NCBI RefSeq assembly: GCF_003051105.1 | Contig: NZ_QAOO01000021.1 | Location: 1 to 51,096, forward strand | Source of the DNA: Nitrosomonas nitrosa | GTDB lineage: Bacteria; Pseudomonadota; Gammaproteobacteria; Burkholderiales; Nitrosomonadaceae | Direction of reading: 5' to 3' | DNA length: 51,096 bases | The notes under the pieces: generated by a model | Database searches by the model: none | Seen by the model: the letters and a program-made list of their open reading frames with translations, nothing else | What the model was told of the DNA's origin: nothing | Shown here: piece by piece, positions 7,558 through 17,626 of the stretch | How positions within the stretch are numbered: position 1 is the stretch's first letter | Layout of the letters: each line of letters starts with the position of its first letter | Program-made: the position numbers and the translations under genes

Positions 7558-8673
7558 TTACAGATTAGTATTCACTATCCTTGCCGTCACTCGAATGTCT
7601 TTCCCCACCATACGAAAATCGGTAAATTCAAGATTATGCTTGTTAGCTAGACTGGTTAGCACGGGCAGATTCAACATCCCCTGCGCTTGGCTACCCAATA
7701 TACAAGGTGCAAGATAAACAAAGAGTTCGTCAACCAACCCCGCCTGCAGCAGAGCGCCTCCTAACCCTCCCCCTGCTTCGACGAGTACTTCATTAATTTC
7801 CAGATTGGCTAACTTAGCCATCATCAGATTGAGATTGACCTTACCATTAGTACTCGGCAAGATAAATACGCACGCGCCCTTCTCTTCTATCGCTTTTCTT
7901 TTATCCTCATCCCCTTGAGCAGAGAAAATCAATACCCTCCCGCTTTGCAACAACTTCGCATCGGGTGAAATTTCTAAGCGATTGTCAAGCACGATACGCA
8001 CTGGCTGGCGTGTGGTTTCGATAAGGCGCACCGACAATTGAGGATTGTCCCGCTTGACTGTCCCCATTCCGGTCAAGACGGCGCAAGACATGGCACGCAA
8101 TCGATGCCCGTCCATACGTGCAGCTTCGCCTGTAATCCATTGACTTTCCCCATTGATCAACGCTGTTTTACCATCCAGGCTTGTTGCTATTTTCAATCTT
8201 ACCCAAGGCCGTTGATGAAGCATGCGAGTCACAAAACCAATATTGAGCGCGCGTGCTTGTGCCGCTAATAAACCGCACTGGGCCATAATGCCTGCCTGCT
8301 GCAGCAGGGCGATCCCTTTTCCTGCTACCAAGGGATTGGGGTCTTGCATCGCCACCACCACCTTAGCCACACCCGCTTCGATGAGTGCTTGTGCACAGGG
8401 AGGTGTCCGCCCATAATGGCTGCACGGTTCCAGGGTTACGTAAACAGTCGCATTTTTTACTTCATAGGCAGCAGAACGCAGCGCATTGATTTCAGCATGG
8501 GGCAGACCCGCGCGTTCATGCCAGCCTGTACCGATTACTTGGTTATTTTTTACGATGACGCACCCAACACGCGGATTGGGGCTCGTAGTATATAACCCCC
8601 TTTCAGCAAGCCTCAAAGCTTGAGACATGAAAGCATAATCGCTAGGGGAAAAATCTAGAGAATTGTCTGGCAC
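7558..8673 (-). CDS. ribD: Riboflavin biosynthesis bifunctional deaminase/reductase
   Basis: RibD deaminates and then reduces the pyrimidine intermediate of riboflavin synthesis. The deaminase half (1-145) has the zinc site H59-A60-E61 with C84 and C93 in LEPCSHYGRTPPC. The reductase half (about 150-371) starts at RPWVRLKIATSLDGKTAL and includes VLVEAGGGLGGALLQAGLVDE. The length of 371 fits the family. It is the last gene of a glyA-nrdR-ribD run, 71 bp after nrdR, an arrangement common in betaproteobacteria. Confidence 0.95.
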   Translation of the reverse strand: MPDNSLDFSPSDYAFMSQALRLAERGLYTTSPNPRVGCVIVKNNQVIGTGWHERAGLPHAEINALRSAAYEVKNATVYVTLEPCSHYGRTPPCAQALIEAGVAKVVVAMQDPNPLVAGKGIALLQQAGIMAQCGLLAAQARALNIGFVTRMLHQRPWVRLKIATSLDGKTALINGESQWITGEAARMDGHRLRAMSCAVLTGMGTVKRDNPQLSVRLIETTRQPVRIVLDNRLEISPDAKLLQSGRVLIFSAQGDEDKRKAIEEKGACVFILPSTNGKVNLNLMMAKLANLEINEVLVEAGGGLGGALLQAGLVDELFVYLAPCILGSQAQGMLNLPVLTSLANKHNLEFTDFRMVGKDIRVTARIVNTNL

Positions 8674-8744
8674 AAATTATTCTACAAGTAATGGCTTTGT
8701 TGCTGCCCAACTATTCATTTTCGCTACAGACAATTTTTTAAGAT

Positions 8745-9200
8745 CTAGTGTAATTCCTGAACTTCTTTGATGACATCCTGAAAGTCGCCCACATCTTGGA
8801 AGCTTTTGTATACGGAAGCAAAGCGGATATACGCGACCTTATCGAGCTTATAAAGCTCTTGCATCACCAACTCACCAATACTGCGTGATGGTATCTCCCT
8901 TACGCCCAGACTGAGCAATTTCTGAACGATGCGGTCGATCGCTGCATCCACATATTCAGTAGGTACAGGTCGCTTATGCAGCGCACGCAAGAAGCCTGTC
9001 ATAAGCTTATTGCGACTAAACTCTGCGCGGTTACCATTCTGCTTAATGACTCGCGGTAAATGCAACTCTACTGTTTCATAAGTCGTAAAACGTTTACCAC
9101 ACGCTGCACAATGCCGCCGGCGGCGCACACGATCCCCCTCCTCACTCACACGCGAATTTATTACACTGGTGTCTTCAGCGTTACAGAAAGGGCATCTCAT
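8745..9200 (-). CDS. nrdR: Ribonucleotide reductase transcriptional repressor NrdR
   Basis: This 151-residue protein has the NrdR zinc ribbon (C3-x2-C6, C31-x2-C34) followed by an ATP-cone domain ([21 protein letters not shown]). It represses ribonucleotide reductase genes when dATP is high. The complete family motif VRRRRHC is seen near residue 25. It lies between glyA (112-bp gap) and ribD. No nrd gene or obvious NrdR box was noticed in this window. Confidence 0.95.
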   Translation of the reverse strand: MRCPFCNAEDTSVINSRVSEEGDRVRRRRHCAACGKRFTTYETVELHLPRVIKQNGNRAEFSRNKLMTGFLRALHKRPVPTEYVDAAIDRIVQKLLSLGVREIPSRSIGELVMQELYKLDKVAYIRFASVYKSFQDVGDFQDVIKEVQELH

Positions 9201-9234
9201 TATTAAACGTCAATCGAGTGTGCAAACTAAAATT

Positions 9235-9258
9235 GCAAAATTGCTTTTACAATTTTGC
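9235..9258. terminator. Hairpin between glyA and nrdR
   Basis: A perfect 9-bp stem, GCAAAATTG (9235-9243) and CAATTTTGC (9250-9258), encloses a six-base loop. On the minus strand it is followed by CAATTTT-like sequence rather than a clean T-run. It could attenuate read-through from glyA into nrdR. Confidence 0.35.
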
Positions 9259-9312
9259 CACAAGATTCGATTTGCCTTACTCCATAAACAACACTCCAAC
9301 TTAGCCAGGATT

Positions 9313-10563
9313 TCATTCTCCGTAAACCGGGAATTTAGTACACAACCTTTTTGCTTCTTGCGCGACACGCGCCAGAACAGCAGTATCAGCCGGCGCATCT
9401 AGTACATCGGCAACCAAATTTGCCAATTGTTCCGACTCTAATTCCCTGAAGCCTCTTGTAGTAACGGCTGGCGTACCTATCCGTATGCCGCTCGTTACAA
9501 AGGGTTTCTGTGGGTCATTAGGGATAGCGTTTTTATTGACCGTGATATGAGCGCTCTCTAATGCTTCTTCCGCCTGTTTGCCCGTTAGATTCTTCGCACG
9601 GAGATCGACTAAGAACATATGGCAATCAGTATGCCCAGAAACAATTCGCAATCCACGGTTCTGCAATACCTTCGCCATGACGCGAGCATTCTCGATTACT
9701 TGCTGCTGATAAGCCCTGAATTCTTTGGTTGCCGCCTCTTTAAAAGAGACCGCCTTAGCAGCGATCACATGCATTAAGGGACCACCCTGAGTTTGTGGGA
9801 AAACGGCTGAATTGAGTGTTTTCTCAAATTCTTGCTTAGCCATAATCACGCCACCTCGTGGGCCACGCAAAGTTTTATGGGTCGTACTGGTCACGAAATC
9901 GGCTATGCCTACTGGATTAGGATAAAAACCCGCAGCGATCAATCCCGCATAGTGCGCCATATCGACAAATAAATAAGCCCCTACTTCATCTGCAATCTTT
10001 CGAAAATATTTCCAATTGATGACTCTTGCGTAAGAAGAAGCACCCGCAACAATCATTCTAGGCTTATGCTCATGCGCTAATCGTTCAACCTCGCTGTAAT
10101 CAATTTCTTCTGTCTTGGGATCAAGACCATACGCTACCGAATTAAAAATTTTGCCGCTCAGATTGACTGAGGCACCATGTGTTAAATGCCCACCATGCGC
10201 AAGGGACATACCTAGCAACGTATCGCCTGGTTTAAGTGCGGACAAATAAACGGCTGCATTTGCTTGTGAACCGGAGTGCGGCTGGACATTAACATATTCA
10301 GCATTAAATAACGCTTTCAAGCGATCGATCGCAAGTTGTTCCACCACATCGACATGTTTACAACCACCATAATAGCGTTTACCAGGATATCCCTCTGCGT
10401 ATTTATTCGTTAGTACCGATCCTTGCGCTTGAAGAACAGCCGGGCTTGCATAATTCTCGGATGCGATCAATTCGATATGATCCTCTTGACGCTGCATCTC
10501 GCCTTTAATCGCTTGCCATAAATCAGGATCGACTATTTCTATTGTTTTTTTATACGAAAACAT
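9313..10563 (-). CDS. glyA: Serine hydroxymethyltransferase
   Basis: GlyA interconverts serine and glycine while loading tetrahydrofolate with a one-carbon unit. The protein is 416 residues, the usual bacterial length. Hallmarks are the N-terminal [29 protein letters not shown], and the PLP-lysine motif [15 protein letters not shown] near residue 225. The C-terminal AVTTRGF is also present. It leads the glyA-nrdR-ribD run. Upstream lie 368 bases to clpA. Confidence 0.96.
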   Translation of the reverse strand: MFSYKKTIEIVDPDLWQAIKGEMQRQEDHIELIASENYASPAVLQAQGSVLTNKYAEGYPGKRYYGGCKHVDVVEQLAIDRLKALFNAEYVNVQPHSGSQANAAVYLSALKPGDTLLGMSLAHGGHLTHGASVNLSGKIFNSVAYGLDPKTEEIDYSEVERLAHEHKPRMIVAGASSYARVINWKYFRKIADEVGAYLFVDMAHYAGLIAAGFYPNPVGIADFVTSTTHKTLRGPRGGVIMAKQEFEKTLNSAVFPQTQGGPLMHVIAAKAVSFKEAATKEFRAYQQQVIENARVMAKVLQNRGLRIVSGHTDCHMFLVDLRAKNLTGKQAEEALESAHITVNKNAIPNDPQKPFVTSGIRIGTPAVTTRGFRELESEQLANLVADVLDAPADTAVLARVAQEAKRLCTKFPVYGE

Positions 10564-10931
10564 GACAGCATTTACTCTTTGAAAAAATTAGATATTTAAA
10601 AATTTTTGCATTCTACCATTTCGAATAGCAGCAGCGATGTATAGATAACGATCTAGATCTTAAGATTGATAGTTATCGAGTAATGCTACCAGGAAAAACA
10701 CCCTTAAATCTTGAGCAGACTTAAAGATATTAAGTATACCCCCCGGTCACTGCTCACATCTAAGTACATTTAGATGTGTAAATTGATGCAGCACCTACTT
10801 TCATTCATCTGATATTTCTCGGGTTTTTTCTTAATACCTCACGGTCAGTAAATAATCATGGCGAAGGAAAATTACTGTGCTTTATTCCATAACCTTATCT
10901 ATCGTTCTGCTACGGGCTAGGAATCTTTATT
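10564..10931. other. Intergenic region between clpA and glyA
   Basis: This 368-bp region should contain the glyA promoter and the end of the clpA transcript. A perfect 9-bp inverted repeat, CACATCTAA (10755-10763) and TTAGATGTG (10770-10778), forms a hairpin with a six-base loop and no T-run. No gene or known riboswitch was recognised. Confidence 0.4.
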
Positions 10932-13193
10932 TTAATGGATATCACATGCACTATCTTCAAACTGAAGTTCAATCATACCCTCATTATTGATATCGACTGT
11001 CACTCTACCGCCATTGAGTAAGCGACCAAACAGCAATTCATCTGCTAGCGCACGCCGAATGGTGTCTTGAATAAGACGCGACATCGGTCGAGCACCCATT
11101 ACCGGATCGAATCCATGCTCGGCGAGATAGTTACGTAAATTTTCGCTAAAGATAACCTCTACTTTTTTCTCTTGCAGTTGTGACTCAAGCTGCATTAAGA
11201 ATTTATCAGCAACACGCAAGATAATTTCCTTGCTCAATGGCGCGAATGAGATAATCGCATCTAATCGGTTACGAAATTCTGGCGTAAATATGCGTTTAAT
11301 CTCAGCCATTTCATCACCAACTTTAGCTACTTTAGCAAAACCGATAGACGATTTCGTCAAAGAATCTGCACCAGCATTGGTAGTCATGATAATAATCACA
11401 TTACGAAAATCGGCTTTTCGTCCATTATTATCGGTCAAAGTGCCATGGTCCATGACTTGCAGCAAGACATTGTAGATATCTCCATGTGCTTTCTCAATTT
11501 CATCAAGCAACAATACAGAATGAGGTTGCTTGATAATCATTTCAGTAAGCAGACCGCCCTGCTCAAATCCCACGTATCCTGGAGGTGCACCAATCAATCT
11601 TGAAACGGCATGGCGCTCCATATACTCGGACATATCGAATCGATGCAAAGGAACACCCATTGCGTACGCAAGCTGGCGAGCCACTTCGGTTTTCCCTACG
11701 CCGGTTGGGCCAGAGAACAAAAACGAACCTATAGGTTTTTGTGGGTTACCTAAACCACTTCTCGCCATTTTAATGGCTGATGCCAAAGCATCAATCGCTG
11801 CGTCTTGTCCAAAAACAATCGATTTCAAGTCACGATCGAGTGTTTTTAATTTATTACGATCATCACTCGAAACACTCTGCGAGGGTATCCGGGCAATTTT
11901 GGCAACAATGCTTTCAATCTCGTGCTTACCTATAATCCTGCGTTGCTTCGATTTTGGCAAGATTCTTTGTGCTGCACCCGCTTCGTCAATGACATCAATG
12001 GCTTTATCGGGCAAATGCCGATCACCGATGAAGCGAGCTGATAATTCTGCGGCAGCCGTCAATGCTACTGCAGTATATTTGACGTTATGATGCTTCTCAT
12101 AACGTGTTTTCAAGCCACGCAAAATTGCTACCGTTTCATCGACACTAGGCTCTGACACTTCAACTTTTTGGAAACGCCGGGATAACGCATGATCTTTCTC
12201 AAAAATCCCTCTGTACTCATTGTAGGTCGTGGCGCCAATACACTTCAAGCGTCCCGCACTTAACATGGGCTTAAGCAAATTAGACGCGTCCAAGGTACCG
12301 CCAGAAGCTGCTCCTGCGCCAATCAAAGTGTGAATTTCATCTATAAACAAGATAGCTTTTGGATTATCAACCAGCTGCTTCAATACCGCTTTGAATCGCT
12401 GCTCAAAATCACCACGGTACTTGGTCCCTGCCAACAGAGCCCCCATATCCAGAGCATACACCTGATGATGTGCAAGCACTTCCGGCACATCACCTTCAGT
12501 GATCCGCCTGGCCAATCCTTCCGCAATTGCCGTTTTTCCTACACCCGCTTCACCTACCAAGAGCGGATTGTTTTTTCTGCGTCGACATAGCGTCTGAATA
12601 ACGCGTTCTATTTCCTTTTCGCGCCCAATCAGGGGATCAATGCGATTGGCGATGGCCAGGTTGTTAAGATTGACCGTGTAGCTCTCAAGGGTATTCCCTG
12701 CATTCTGCTGTTGCTCGCTATCATTCTCATCCTCAATCTTATTGTGATCATTATTCTGCGATACTTTACAAATCTTATGAGATATATAGTTCACCACGTC
12801 CAGGCGGGTTACACCTTTCTGTTGCAAAAAATAAACCGCGTGAGAATCCTTTTCACCAAAAATGGCCACTAAAACATTGGCACCTGTGACTTCTTTCTTG
12901 CCAGATGACTGAACATGCAATATTGCACGTTGAATCACTCGCTGAAAACCGAGCGTGGGTTGTGTATCAACTTCCCCGTTCCCACTGACGATAGGTGTAT
13001 GACGATTGATATGATCCTGAAGTAAGCCACGTAAATCTTCAATGTCAACTGCACACGCGTTCAGCACCTCTGCCGCGCTAGGGTTATCGAGCAACGCAAG
13101 TAATAAATGCTCAACTGTGATAAATTCATGGCGCTTTTGGCGTGATTCCACAAACGCCATGTGTAAACTTACTTCTAATTCTTGTGCGATCAT
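10932..13193 (-). CDS. clpA: ATP-dependent Clp protease ATP-binding subunit ClpA
   Basis: ClpA is the AAA+ unfoldase that feeds substrates to ClpP. The N domain (1-140) starts [14 protein letters not shown], matching E. coli ClpA. The D1 Walker A is [14 protein letters not shown] with [12 protein letters not shown] as Walker B. The D2 Walker A is [14 protein letters not shown] with [10 protein letters not shown]. The D2 C-terminal region contains [15 protein letters not shown]. The ATG at 13193 is chosen over one 21 bases upstream for two reasons: GGAG precedes it at good spacing, and the clpS stop ends one base before it, indicating coupled translation. The length is 753 residues. Confidence 0.96.
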   Translation of the reverse strand: MIAQELEVSLHMAFVESRQKRHEFITVEHLLLALLDNPSAAEVLNACAVDIEDLRGLLQDHINRHTPIVSGNGEVDTQPTLGFQRVIQRAILHVQSSGKKEVTGANVLVAIFGEKDSHAVYFLQQKGVTRLDVVNYISHKICKVSQNNDHNKIEDENDSEQQQNAGNTLESYTVNLNNLAIANRIDPLIGREKEIERVIQTLCRRRKNNPLLVGEAGVGKTAIAEGLARRITEGDVPEVLAHHQVYALDMGALLAGTKYRGDFEQRFKAVLKQLVDNPKAILFIDEIHTLIGAGAASGGTLDASNLLKPMLSAGRLKCIGATTYNEYRGIFEKDHALSRRFQKVEVSEPSVDETVAILRGLKTRYEKHHNVKYTAVALTAAAELSARFIGDRHLPDKAIDVIDEAGAAQRILPKSKQRRIIGKHEIESIVAKIARIPSQSVSSDDRNKLKTLDRDLKSIVFGQDAAIDALASAIKMARSGLGNPQKPIGSFLFSGPTGVGKTEVARQLAYAMGVPLHRFDMSEYMERHAVSRLIGAPPGYVGFEQGGLLTEMIIKQPHSVLLLDEIEKAHGDIYNVLLQVMDHGTLTDNNGRKADFRNVIIIMTTNAGADSLTKSSIGFAKVAKVGDEMAEIKRIFTPEFRNRLDAIISFAPLSKEIILRVADKFLMQLESQLQEKKVEVIFSENLRNYLAEHGFDPVMGARPMSRLIQDTIRRALADELLFGRLLNGGRVTVDINNEGMIELQFEDSACDIH

Positions 13194-13194
13194 G

Positions 13195-13503
13195 TCAGTT
13201 TTTCTCCATAACACACATTAATGGGTGCTGATTCTGTCTAGAAAATTCATTTACTTGCTGAACCTTAGTCGTAGCGATATCACTGGGATAAATACCACAA
13301 ATACCCACCCCCTCCGTGTGAATCTTAAGCATAATTTGAGTAGCCTTTTCTTGGCTCATAAAAAAGAAGTTTTGCAACACCATCACCACAAAATCCATAG
13401 GTGTAAAATCATCATTTAGTAACATCACTTTGTATAAGGGAGGAAGTTTAATCTTGTTTTTGCTTTCCTCCAGCATTCCGTTTTCACGATTTTTTGTTGC
13501 CAT
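13195..13503 (-). CDS. clpS: ClpS adaptor protein
   Basis: This 102-residue adaptor delivers N-degron substrates to ClpAP. It shows the conserved core [17 protein letters not shown] (the N-end binding pocket), the [15 protein letters not shown] helix with its conserved histidine, and a C-terminal [10 protein letters not shown]. The N-terminal 22 residues are a flexible charged extension. It lies one base upstream of clpA, the standard clpS-clpA arrangement. Confidence 0.96.
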   Translation of the reverse strand: MATKNRENGMLEESKNKIKLPPLYKVMLLNDDFTPMDFVVMVLQNFFFMSQEKATQIMLKIHTEGVGICGIYPSDIATTKVQQVNEFSRQNQHPLMCVMEKN

Positions 13504-13794
13504 GACTCATCCACCCATTAAAGAAAGCGTAAGCTACAAAACCATACAATCTTTTTTAACATATTTGACGATTACGACAAAATTTTCAAGCATCTTAAAA
13601 TATATCATTCTACTTTACTGCAAATAAGCCATTTCAAAATTTACTTGATGGCTTGACTTAAGCTAAAAATTTGCGTAAAACAGCAACTGGCGTTTGGCTT
13701 CAAGTTCTCCGCAGTACTGGTTAGAGCTGTTTGTGGTCTTGAAATTCAAATAGTATTAGGGTGTCCGGCCCAGTTTTTTTAATAGGAAGTAGTG

Positions 13795-13998
13795 ATGGCA
13801 ACAGGTACAGTAAAATGGTTCAATGATTCCAAAGGGTTTGGCTTTATAACTCCTGATGATGGCAGCGAAGATTTGTTTGCGCATTTCTCCGCAATCAACA
13901 TGACGGGGTTTAAAACTCTGAAGGAAGGCCAGAAGGTGAGCTTTGAAGTAACTCAAGGGCCAAAAGGGAAACAAGCATCGAATATCCAGACTGCCTAA
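13795..13998 (+). CDS. Cold-shock domain protein (CspA family)
   Basis: This 67-residue OB-fold RNA/DNA-binding protein has RNP1 (KGFGFI) and RNP2 (DLFAHF) in the order expected for CspA-type proteins. It begins [18 protein letters not shown]. The ATG at 13795 is preferred over the GTG three bases earlier, with AGGAAG upstream as ribosome site. The 290-bp gap from clpS could hold a long structured leader, as in cold-shock genes. Which paralogue it is (cspA, C, D or E) cannot be told. Confidence 0.94.
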   Translation: MATGTVKWFNDSKGFGFITPDDGSEDLFAHFSAINMTGFKTLKEGQKVSFEVTQGPKGKQASNIQTA

Positions 13999-14092
13999 GG
14001 CGAAAAATTCAAGACAAGATTAATTACTACAAGTAAAAGGCACTCTAGTCGAAAACTAGGGTGGCTAAATCAACTTCTTGGAAATTTAAGCT

Positions 14093-14132
14093 ACCCCCCT
14101 ACGTCATGCAAGCAACAAATTGACAGGGGGGT
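14093..14132. other. GC-rich hairpin between csp and icd
   Basis: ACCCCCCT (14093-14100) pairs with AGGGGGGT (14125-14132) around a 24-base loop, between two convergent genes. No T-run follows on either strand. It may mark the transcript end of either gene. Confidence 0.25.
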
Positions 14133-14155
14133 TAATAGAATTCTGATTTTGCTTT

Positions 14156-15406
14156 CTATTCCATGTTGGTTACGATTGCGTCTCCGAAACGGGAGCATGT
14201 GACCTCAGTAGCGTTTTGCATTAAACGTGCAAAATCATAAGTTACTATTTTATCTTGGATAGTTTTTTCCATAGCGCTAATGATGGTATCGGCAGCTTTA
14301 TGCCAGCCAATATGCCTTAGCATCATTTCCGCTGAAAGAATGATCGATCCCGGGTTGACTTGGTCTTTGCCGGCATATTTTGGCGCTGTGCCATGCGTAG
14401 CCTCGAAAATTGCGATTGAATCACTAAGATTTGCTCCAGGTGCGATACCGATACCGCCTACCTGTGCGGCCAATGCATCGGATATGTAATCGCCATTAAG
14501 ATTCAGCGTAGCAATCACGTCATACTCATTAGGACGCAGCAGAATTTGCTGCAGAAACGCATCAGCAATCACGTCTTTGATAATGATGCCCCCTTTATCT
14601 GCCGGCAATTTCATCCACGGCCCACCATCCAACGGCTCAGCATTAAACTCTCTTGACGCCAAGTCATACCCCCAATTCTTAAATGCGCCCTCAGTGAATT
14701 TCATGATGTTGCCTTTATGCACTAATGTTACTGATGAACGCTTATTATCAATCGCATACTGGATCGCCTTTCTTACGAGCCGCTCCGTCCCTTCTCTCGA
14801 CACAGGCTTGATACCAATTCCGGAAGAGTGCGGAAAACGGATACTCTTGACTTGCATCTCATTTATCAGAAAATTAATCACCTTTTGCGCAGATGCAGAT
14901 TCAGCTTGCCACTCTATGCCAGCATAAATATCTTCTGAGTTTTCACGAAAGATCACCATATCGACTTTTTCTGGATTTTTAACTGGGCTGGGCACACCAT
15001 CAAAGTAGCGAACGGGTCTTAAGCAAACATAAAGATCGAGCAATTGACGTAACGCCACATTAATAGAGCGAATTCCTCCACTAACGGGGGTCGTTAAAGG
15101 CCCTTTGATTGAAACCACATACTCCCTTGCAGCCTGGAGGGTTTCATCTGGCAACCAAACATCTTCACCATATAACTTTGTCGATTTCTCTCCAGCATAT
15201 ACTTCCATCCAAAAAATCTTTTTCTTGTCTCCGTATACCTTGCTCACCGCCGCATCCACAACTTTTATCATGACAGGTGTGATATCTATTCCAATACCAT
15301 CCCCTTCAATGAAAGGAATAATTGGATAATCAGGTACGGTCAACGAGAAATCATCATTGACAAGAATTTTCTCGCCTTCGACAGGTACTTTTATATGCTG
15401 AAACAT
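14156..15406 (-). CDS. icd: Isocitrate dehydrogenase (NADP-dependent)
   Basis: This 416-residue enzyme of the TCA cycle has the same length as E. coli Icd. The substrate loop [17 protein letters not shown] includes S114, the counterpart of the serine phosphorylated by AceK in E. coli. The metal/substrate motif [17 protein letters not shown] and coenzyme motif [14 protein letters not shown] are present. No aceK is in the window. It stands alone, 108 bp after the retropepsin gene. Confidence 0.96.
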   Translation of the reverse strand: MFQHIKVPVEGEKILVNDDFSLTVPDYPIIPFIEGDGIGIDITPVMIKVVDAAVSKVYGDKKKIFWMEVYAGEKSTKLYGEDVWLPDETLQAAREYVVSIKGPLTTPVSGGIRSINVALRQLLDLYVCLRPVRYFDGVPSPVKNPEKVDMVIFRENSEDIYAGIEWQAESASAQKVINFLINEMQVKSIRFPHSSGIGIKPVSREGTERLVRKAIQYAIDNKRSSVTLVHKGNIMKFTEGAFKNWGYDLASREFNAEPLDGGPWMKLPADKGGIIIKDVIADAFLQQILLRPNEYDVIATLNLNGDYISDALAAQVGGIGIAPGANLSDSIAIFEATHGTAPKYAGKDQVNPGSIILSAEMMLRHIGWHKAADTIISAMEKTIQDKIVTYDFARLMQNATEVTCSRFGDAIVTNME

Positions 15407-15514
15407 AAAATCTCCAAAAATAGTGGGTTATAAGATACTTTCAAAATCTAATGTTACTCGACCATGTGATGCCAATAGTTGCACATCACCGCTATCATGA
15501 AATCAATCCAAACT

Positions 15515-16012
15515 TTAACGGCTTCCGTTTACGCGCAGCACCATTTTATCTCCTGACTGGATAACCTCTACCTTGCGCAAGAAATTTTGCCCGAGCAAGC
15601 CGATCCGCCCTTGTATACCAACACTCACAGTCAAACCTCTTGCGGAGATATTTCCCACTTTGATATCTTGATCCGCTACGATCTCCCCCATAATATTACC
15701 TGCTGCAGTCGAAAAAATTGCCGGTCTTCCGCGCGGTAAATGAGCTGCGCGTGCCACTTCATGGCTAATAGAAATAATGCTCGCCCCCGTGTCAACCATA
15801 AAGTCGACCGGATATCCATTCACCTCTCCTCGAACGTAATAATGCCCATCTCTCGATCGAGGAATCACAATTTCGGTTTCTTGCTGGTTATTTTGGGCTA
15901 CGGCAATTTTAGGCTCTTGCCAATTTGCAAAAAATAAATAAGCAAATCCAAAGATGATTAACCAGCTGAGCACTAATGCTGTAACATGGCCCCAAGGAAT
16001 ATCATTACGCAT
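15515..16012 (-). CDS. Membrane-anchored retropepsin-like aspartic protease (TIGR02281-like)
   Basis: The 165-residue protein has one N-terminal membrane segment (about residues 10-29), placing the rest in the periplasm. A retropepsin fold follows, with the catalytic aspartate at D74 in FMVDTGASIISIS and the flap-side VGIQGRIGLLGQNFLRKV. One aspartate per chain implies action as a homodimer, as in viral retropepsins. Its substrate is unknown. It reads toward icd, 108 bp away. Confidence 0.85.
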   Translation of the reverse strand: MRNDIPWGHVTALVLSWLIIFGFAYLFFANWQEPKIAVAQNNQQETEIVIPRSRDGHYYVRGEVNGYPVDFMVDTGASIISISHEVARAAHLPRGRPAIFSTAAGNIMGEIVADQDIKVGNISARGLTVSVGIQGRIGLLGQNFLRKVEVIQSGDKMVLRVNGSR

Positions 16013-16362
16013 TATTAGATTGTGTCATTTTCGAAAATGGACTGCCTAAAAATAATCAAAAAATCAGAGTAAAAACTTAGTTCAAACTCCCAGCAGAGTT
16101 TTCCTCCGCATTAATTTCTGTTATTTCTAATCCAGCACGACGACACATTTTAAATCAAAACCAGGCGCTCGCTCTTTTTAGTTACTCAACCCGCCCGCCT
16201 AATCAAAATGTCATGAAATCTATCTCATCTAAAACCCATGACCTATCCTGCCCTATCCCAAGCAATGCTTAGCAGCCAGATCAATCAAGCGGAGTATGTA
16301 TCATTACTTGCCAAAAAATACGCTAGAATGTAGCTTTACGAATTTTTATCGGGAGCCCCTCC
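16013..16362. other. Divergent intergenic region
   Basis: These 350 bases separate the leftward protease gene from rightward ilvE and should hold both promoters. I see no RNA gene, repeat or clear leader peptide of branched-chain amino acids. Confidence 0.4.
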
Positions 16363-17283
16363 ATGTCAATGGCAGATCGCGATGGTGTAATCTGGTACGA
16401 CGGAAAAATGATTCCTTGGCGAGATGCTACCACGCATATCCTTACTCATACTTTACATTACGGAATGGGTGTATTTGAAGGTCTACGCGCTTATCTAACT
16501 GACAAAGGACCTGCCATCTTCCGTTTAGTCGAGCATACTGACCGTCTATTTCATTCAGCTCACATCTTCAAGATGGCCATGCCTTTTGATAGAACCACCT
16601 TAATGCAGGCACAAAAAGAAGTCGTTAAACAGAATCATTTAGAATCCGGCTATATCCGTCCTATCGTTTTTTATGGCTCGGAGGCAATGGGTCTGTCGGC
16701 TAAAAACCTTACAGTTCATGTCGCAGTCGCCGCCTGGCCATGGGGAACATACTTAGGTCCCGATAGTCTCGAGAATGGCATACGCGTGAAAACATCCTCC
16801 TTCTGCCGACACCATGTCAACATCAATATGTGCCGCGCAAAATCGGTAGCAACCTACACAAATTCTATTTTGGCACACCAAGAGGTCGCGCAGGATGGCT
16901 ACCAAGAAGCTTTGCTGCTGGACGTTGATGGATATGTTGCCGAAGGCTCAGGAGAAAATATCTTTATTATCAAAAAAGGCAAACTTTATACGCCCGATTT
17001 AACTTCTTGCCTTGAAGGGATTACCCGTAACTCAGTTATCGAACTTGCACAAGAAATGGGTGTTCCCGTTATTGAAAAACGCATTACCAGAGATGAAGTT
17101 TACTGTGCTGACGAAGCATTCTTTACCGGAACAGCAGCCGAAGTCACGCCTATCCGGGAGCTGGATAATCGGATCATCGGTAATGGTAAACGGGGCCCGA
17201 TTACTCAGCAATTGCAGTCCTTGTTTTTTGATTGCGTTAGTGGCAAGGCGACGCACCATACCGATTGGTTACATTATGTTTGA
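16363..17283 (+). CDS. ilvE: Branched-chain amino acid aminotransferase
   Basis: This 306-residue class IV PLP aminotransferase catalyses the last step of valine, leucine and isoleucine synthesis. The PLP lysine is K160 in CRAKSVATYTNSIL, aligned with K159 of E. coli IlvE. Other hallmarks are LHYGMGVFEGLRAY, VAEGSGENIFIIK, ITRNSVIELAQEMGV and FFTGTAAEVTPIREL. GGGAG lies upstream of the ATG at 16363. It is followed 21 bp later by a small zinc-finger gene. Confidence 0.95.
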   Translation: MSMADRDGVIWYDGKMIPWRDATTHILTHTLHYGMGVFEGLRAYLTDKGPAIFRLVEHTDRLFHSAHIFKMAMPFDRTTLMQAQKEVVKQNHLESGYIRPIVFYGSEAMGLSAKNLTVHVAVAAWPWGTYLGPDSLENGIRVKTSSFCRHHVNINMCRAKSVATYTNSILAHQEVAQDGYQEALLLDVDGYVAEGSGENIFIIKKGKLYTPDLTSCLEGITRNSVIELAQEMGVPVIEKRITRDEVYCADEAFFTGTAAEVTPIRELDNRIIGNGKRGPITQQLQSLFFDCVSGKATHHTDWLHYV

Positions 17284-17304
17284 ATTAGTATAATGGAGTA
17301 CTTA

Positions 17305-17508
17305 ATGAATAACCCGACTACTCTCGATCAACGACGAATTGAAGTTACCGAAGAAGACCTGCCCCTGCACTGCCCCATGCCCTCAATGCGCTTATGGAAT
17401 GCGCATCCACGTGTTTTTTTACCGATTGAAGCTACCGGTGAAGCACAATGCCCCTATTGCGGCACGCACTACGTTTTGAAAGGTGGCGCCAAAGCAGGAC
17501 ATCATTAA
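17305..17508 (+). CDS. CHCC zinc-finger domain protein
   Basis: This 67-residue protein has the zf-CHCC pattern C-x(n)-H-x(n)-C-x2-C: a cysteine in LHCPMP, a histidine in NAHPRVFLP and the pair CPYC. The same fold occurs in the complex I subunit NDUFS6. The ATG at 17305 is preferred because GGAG precedes it by six to seven bases; an upstream ATG at 17293 has no such site. It follows ilvE closely and is probably co-transcribed. The role is unknown; zinc storage or a respiratory-complex link is possible. Confidence 0.88.
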   Translation: MNNPTTLDQRRIEVTEEDLPLHCPMPSMRLWNAHPRVFLPIEATGEAQCPYCGTHYVLKGGAKAGHH

Positions 17509-17517
17509 ATCAACGAC

Positions 17518-17559
17518 CTCCCGCATTTCAGATTGAATCAACCATCAGGATTGCGGGAG
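17518..17559 (+). terminator. Hairpin between zinc-finger gene and algC
   Basis: CTCCCGCA (17518-17525) pairs with TGCGGGAG (17552-17559), with a smaller TTC/GAA stem in the loop. No T-run follows. It begins ten bases after the stop codon and could end or stabilise the ilvE transcript. Confidence 0.3.
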
Positions 17560-17626
17560 AGAACCAGCAGAATGACCTAAATTTGCTTTCCAATAATATA
17601 TAGCTCGACCAATCAGGGATTACGCC

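Noticed and set aside
10755..10778. Riboswitch or terminator near glyA
   Set aside because: Only a 9-bp hairpin without T-run and no known riboswitch core; noted as a plain hairpin.
13430..13627. 65-codon open frame on the plus strand
   Set aside because: Runs antisense through clpS and into the AT-rich gap; composition looks non-coding.
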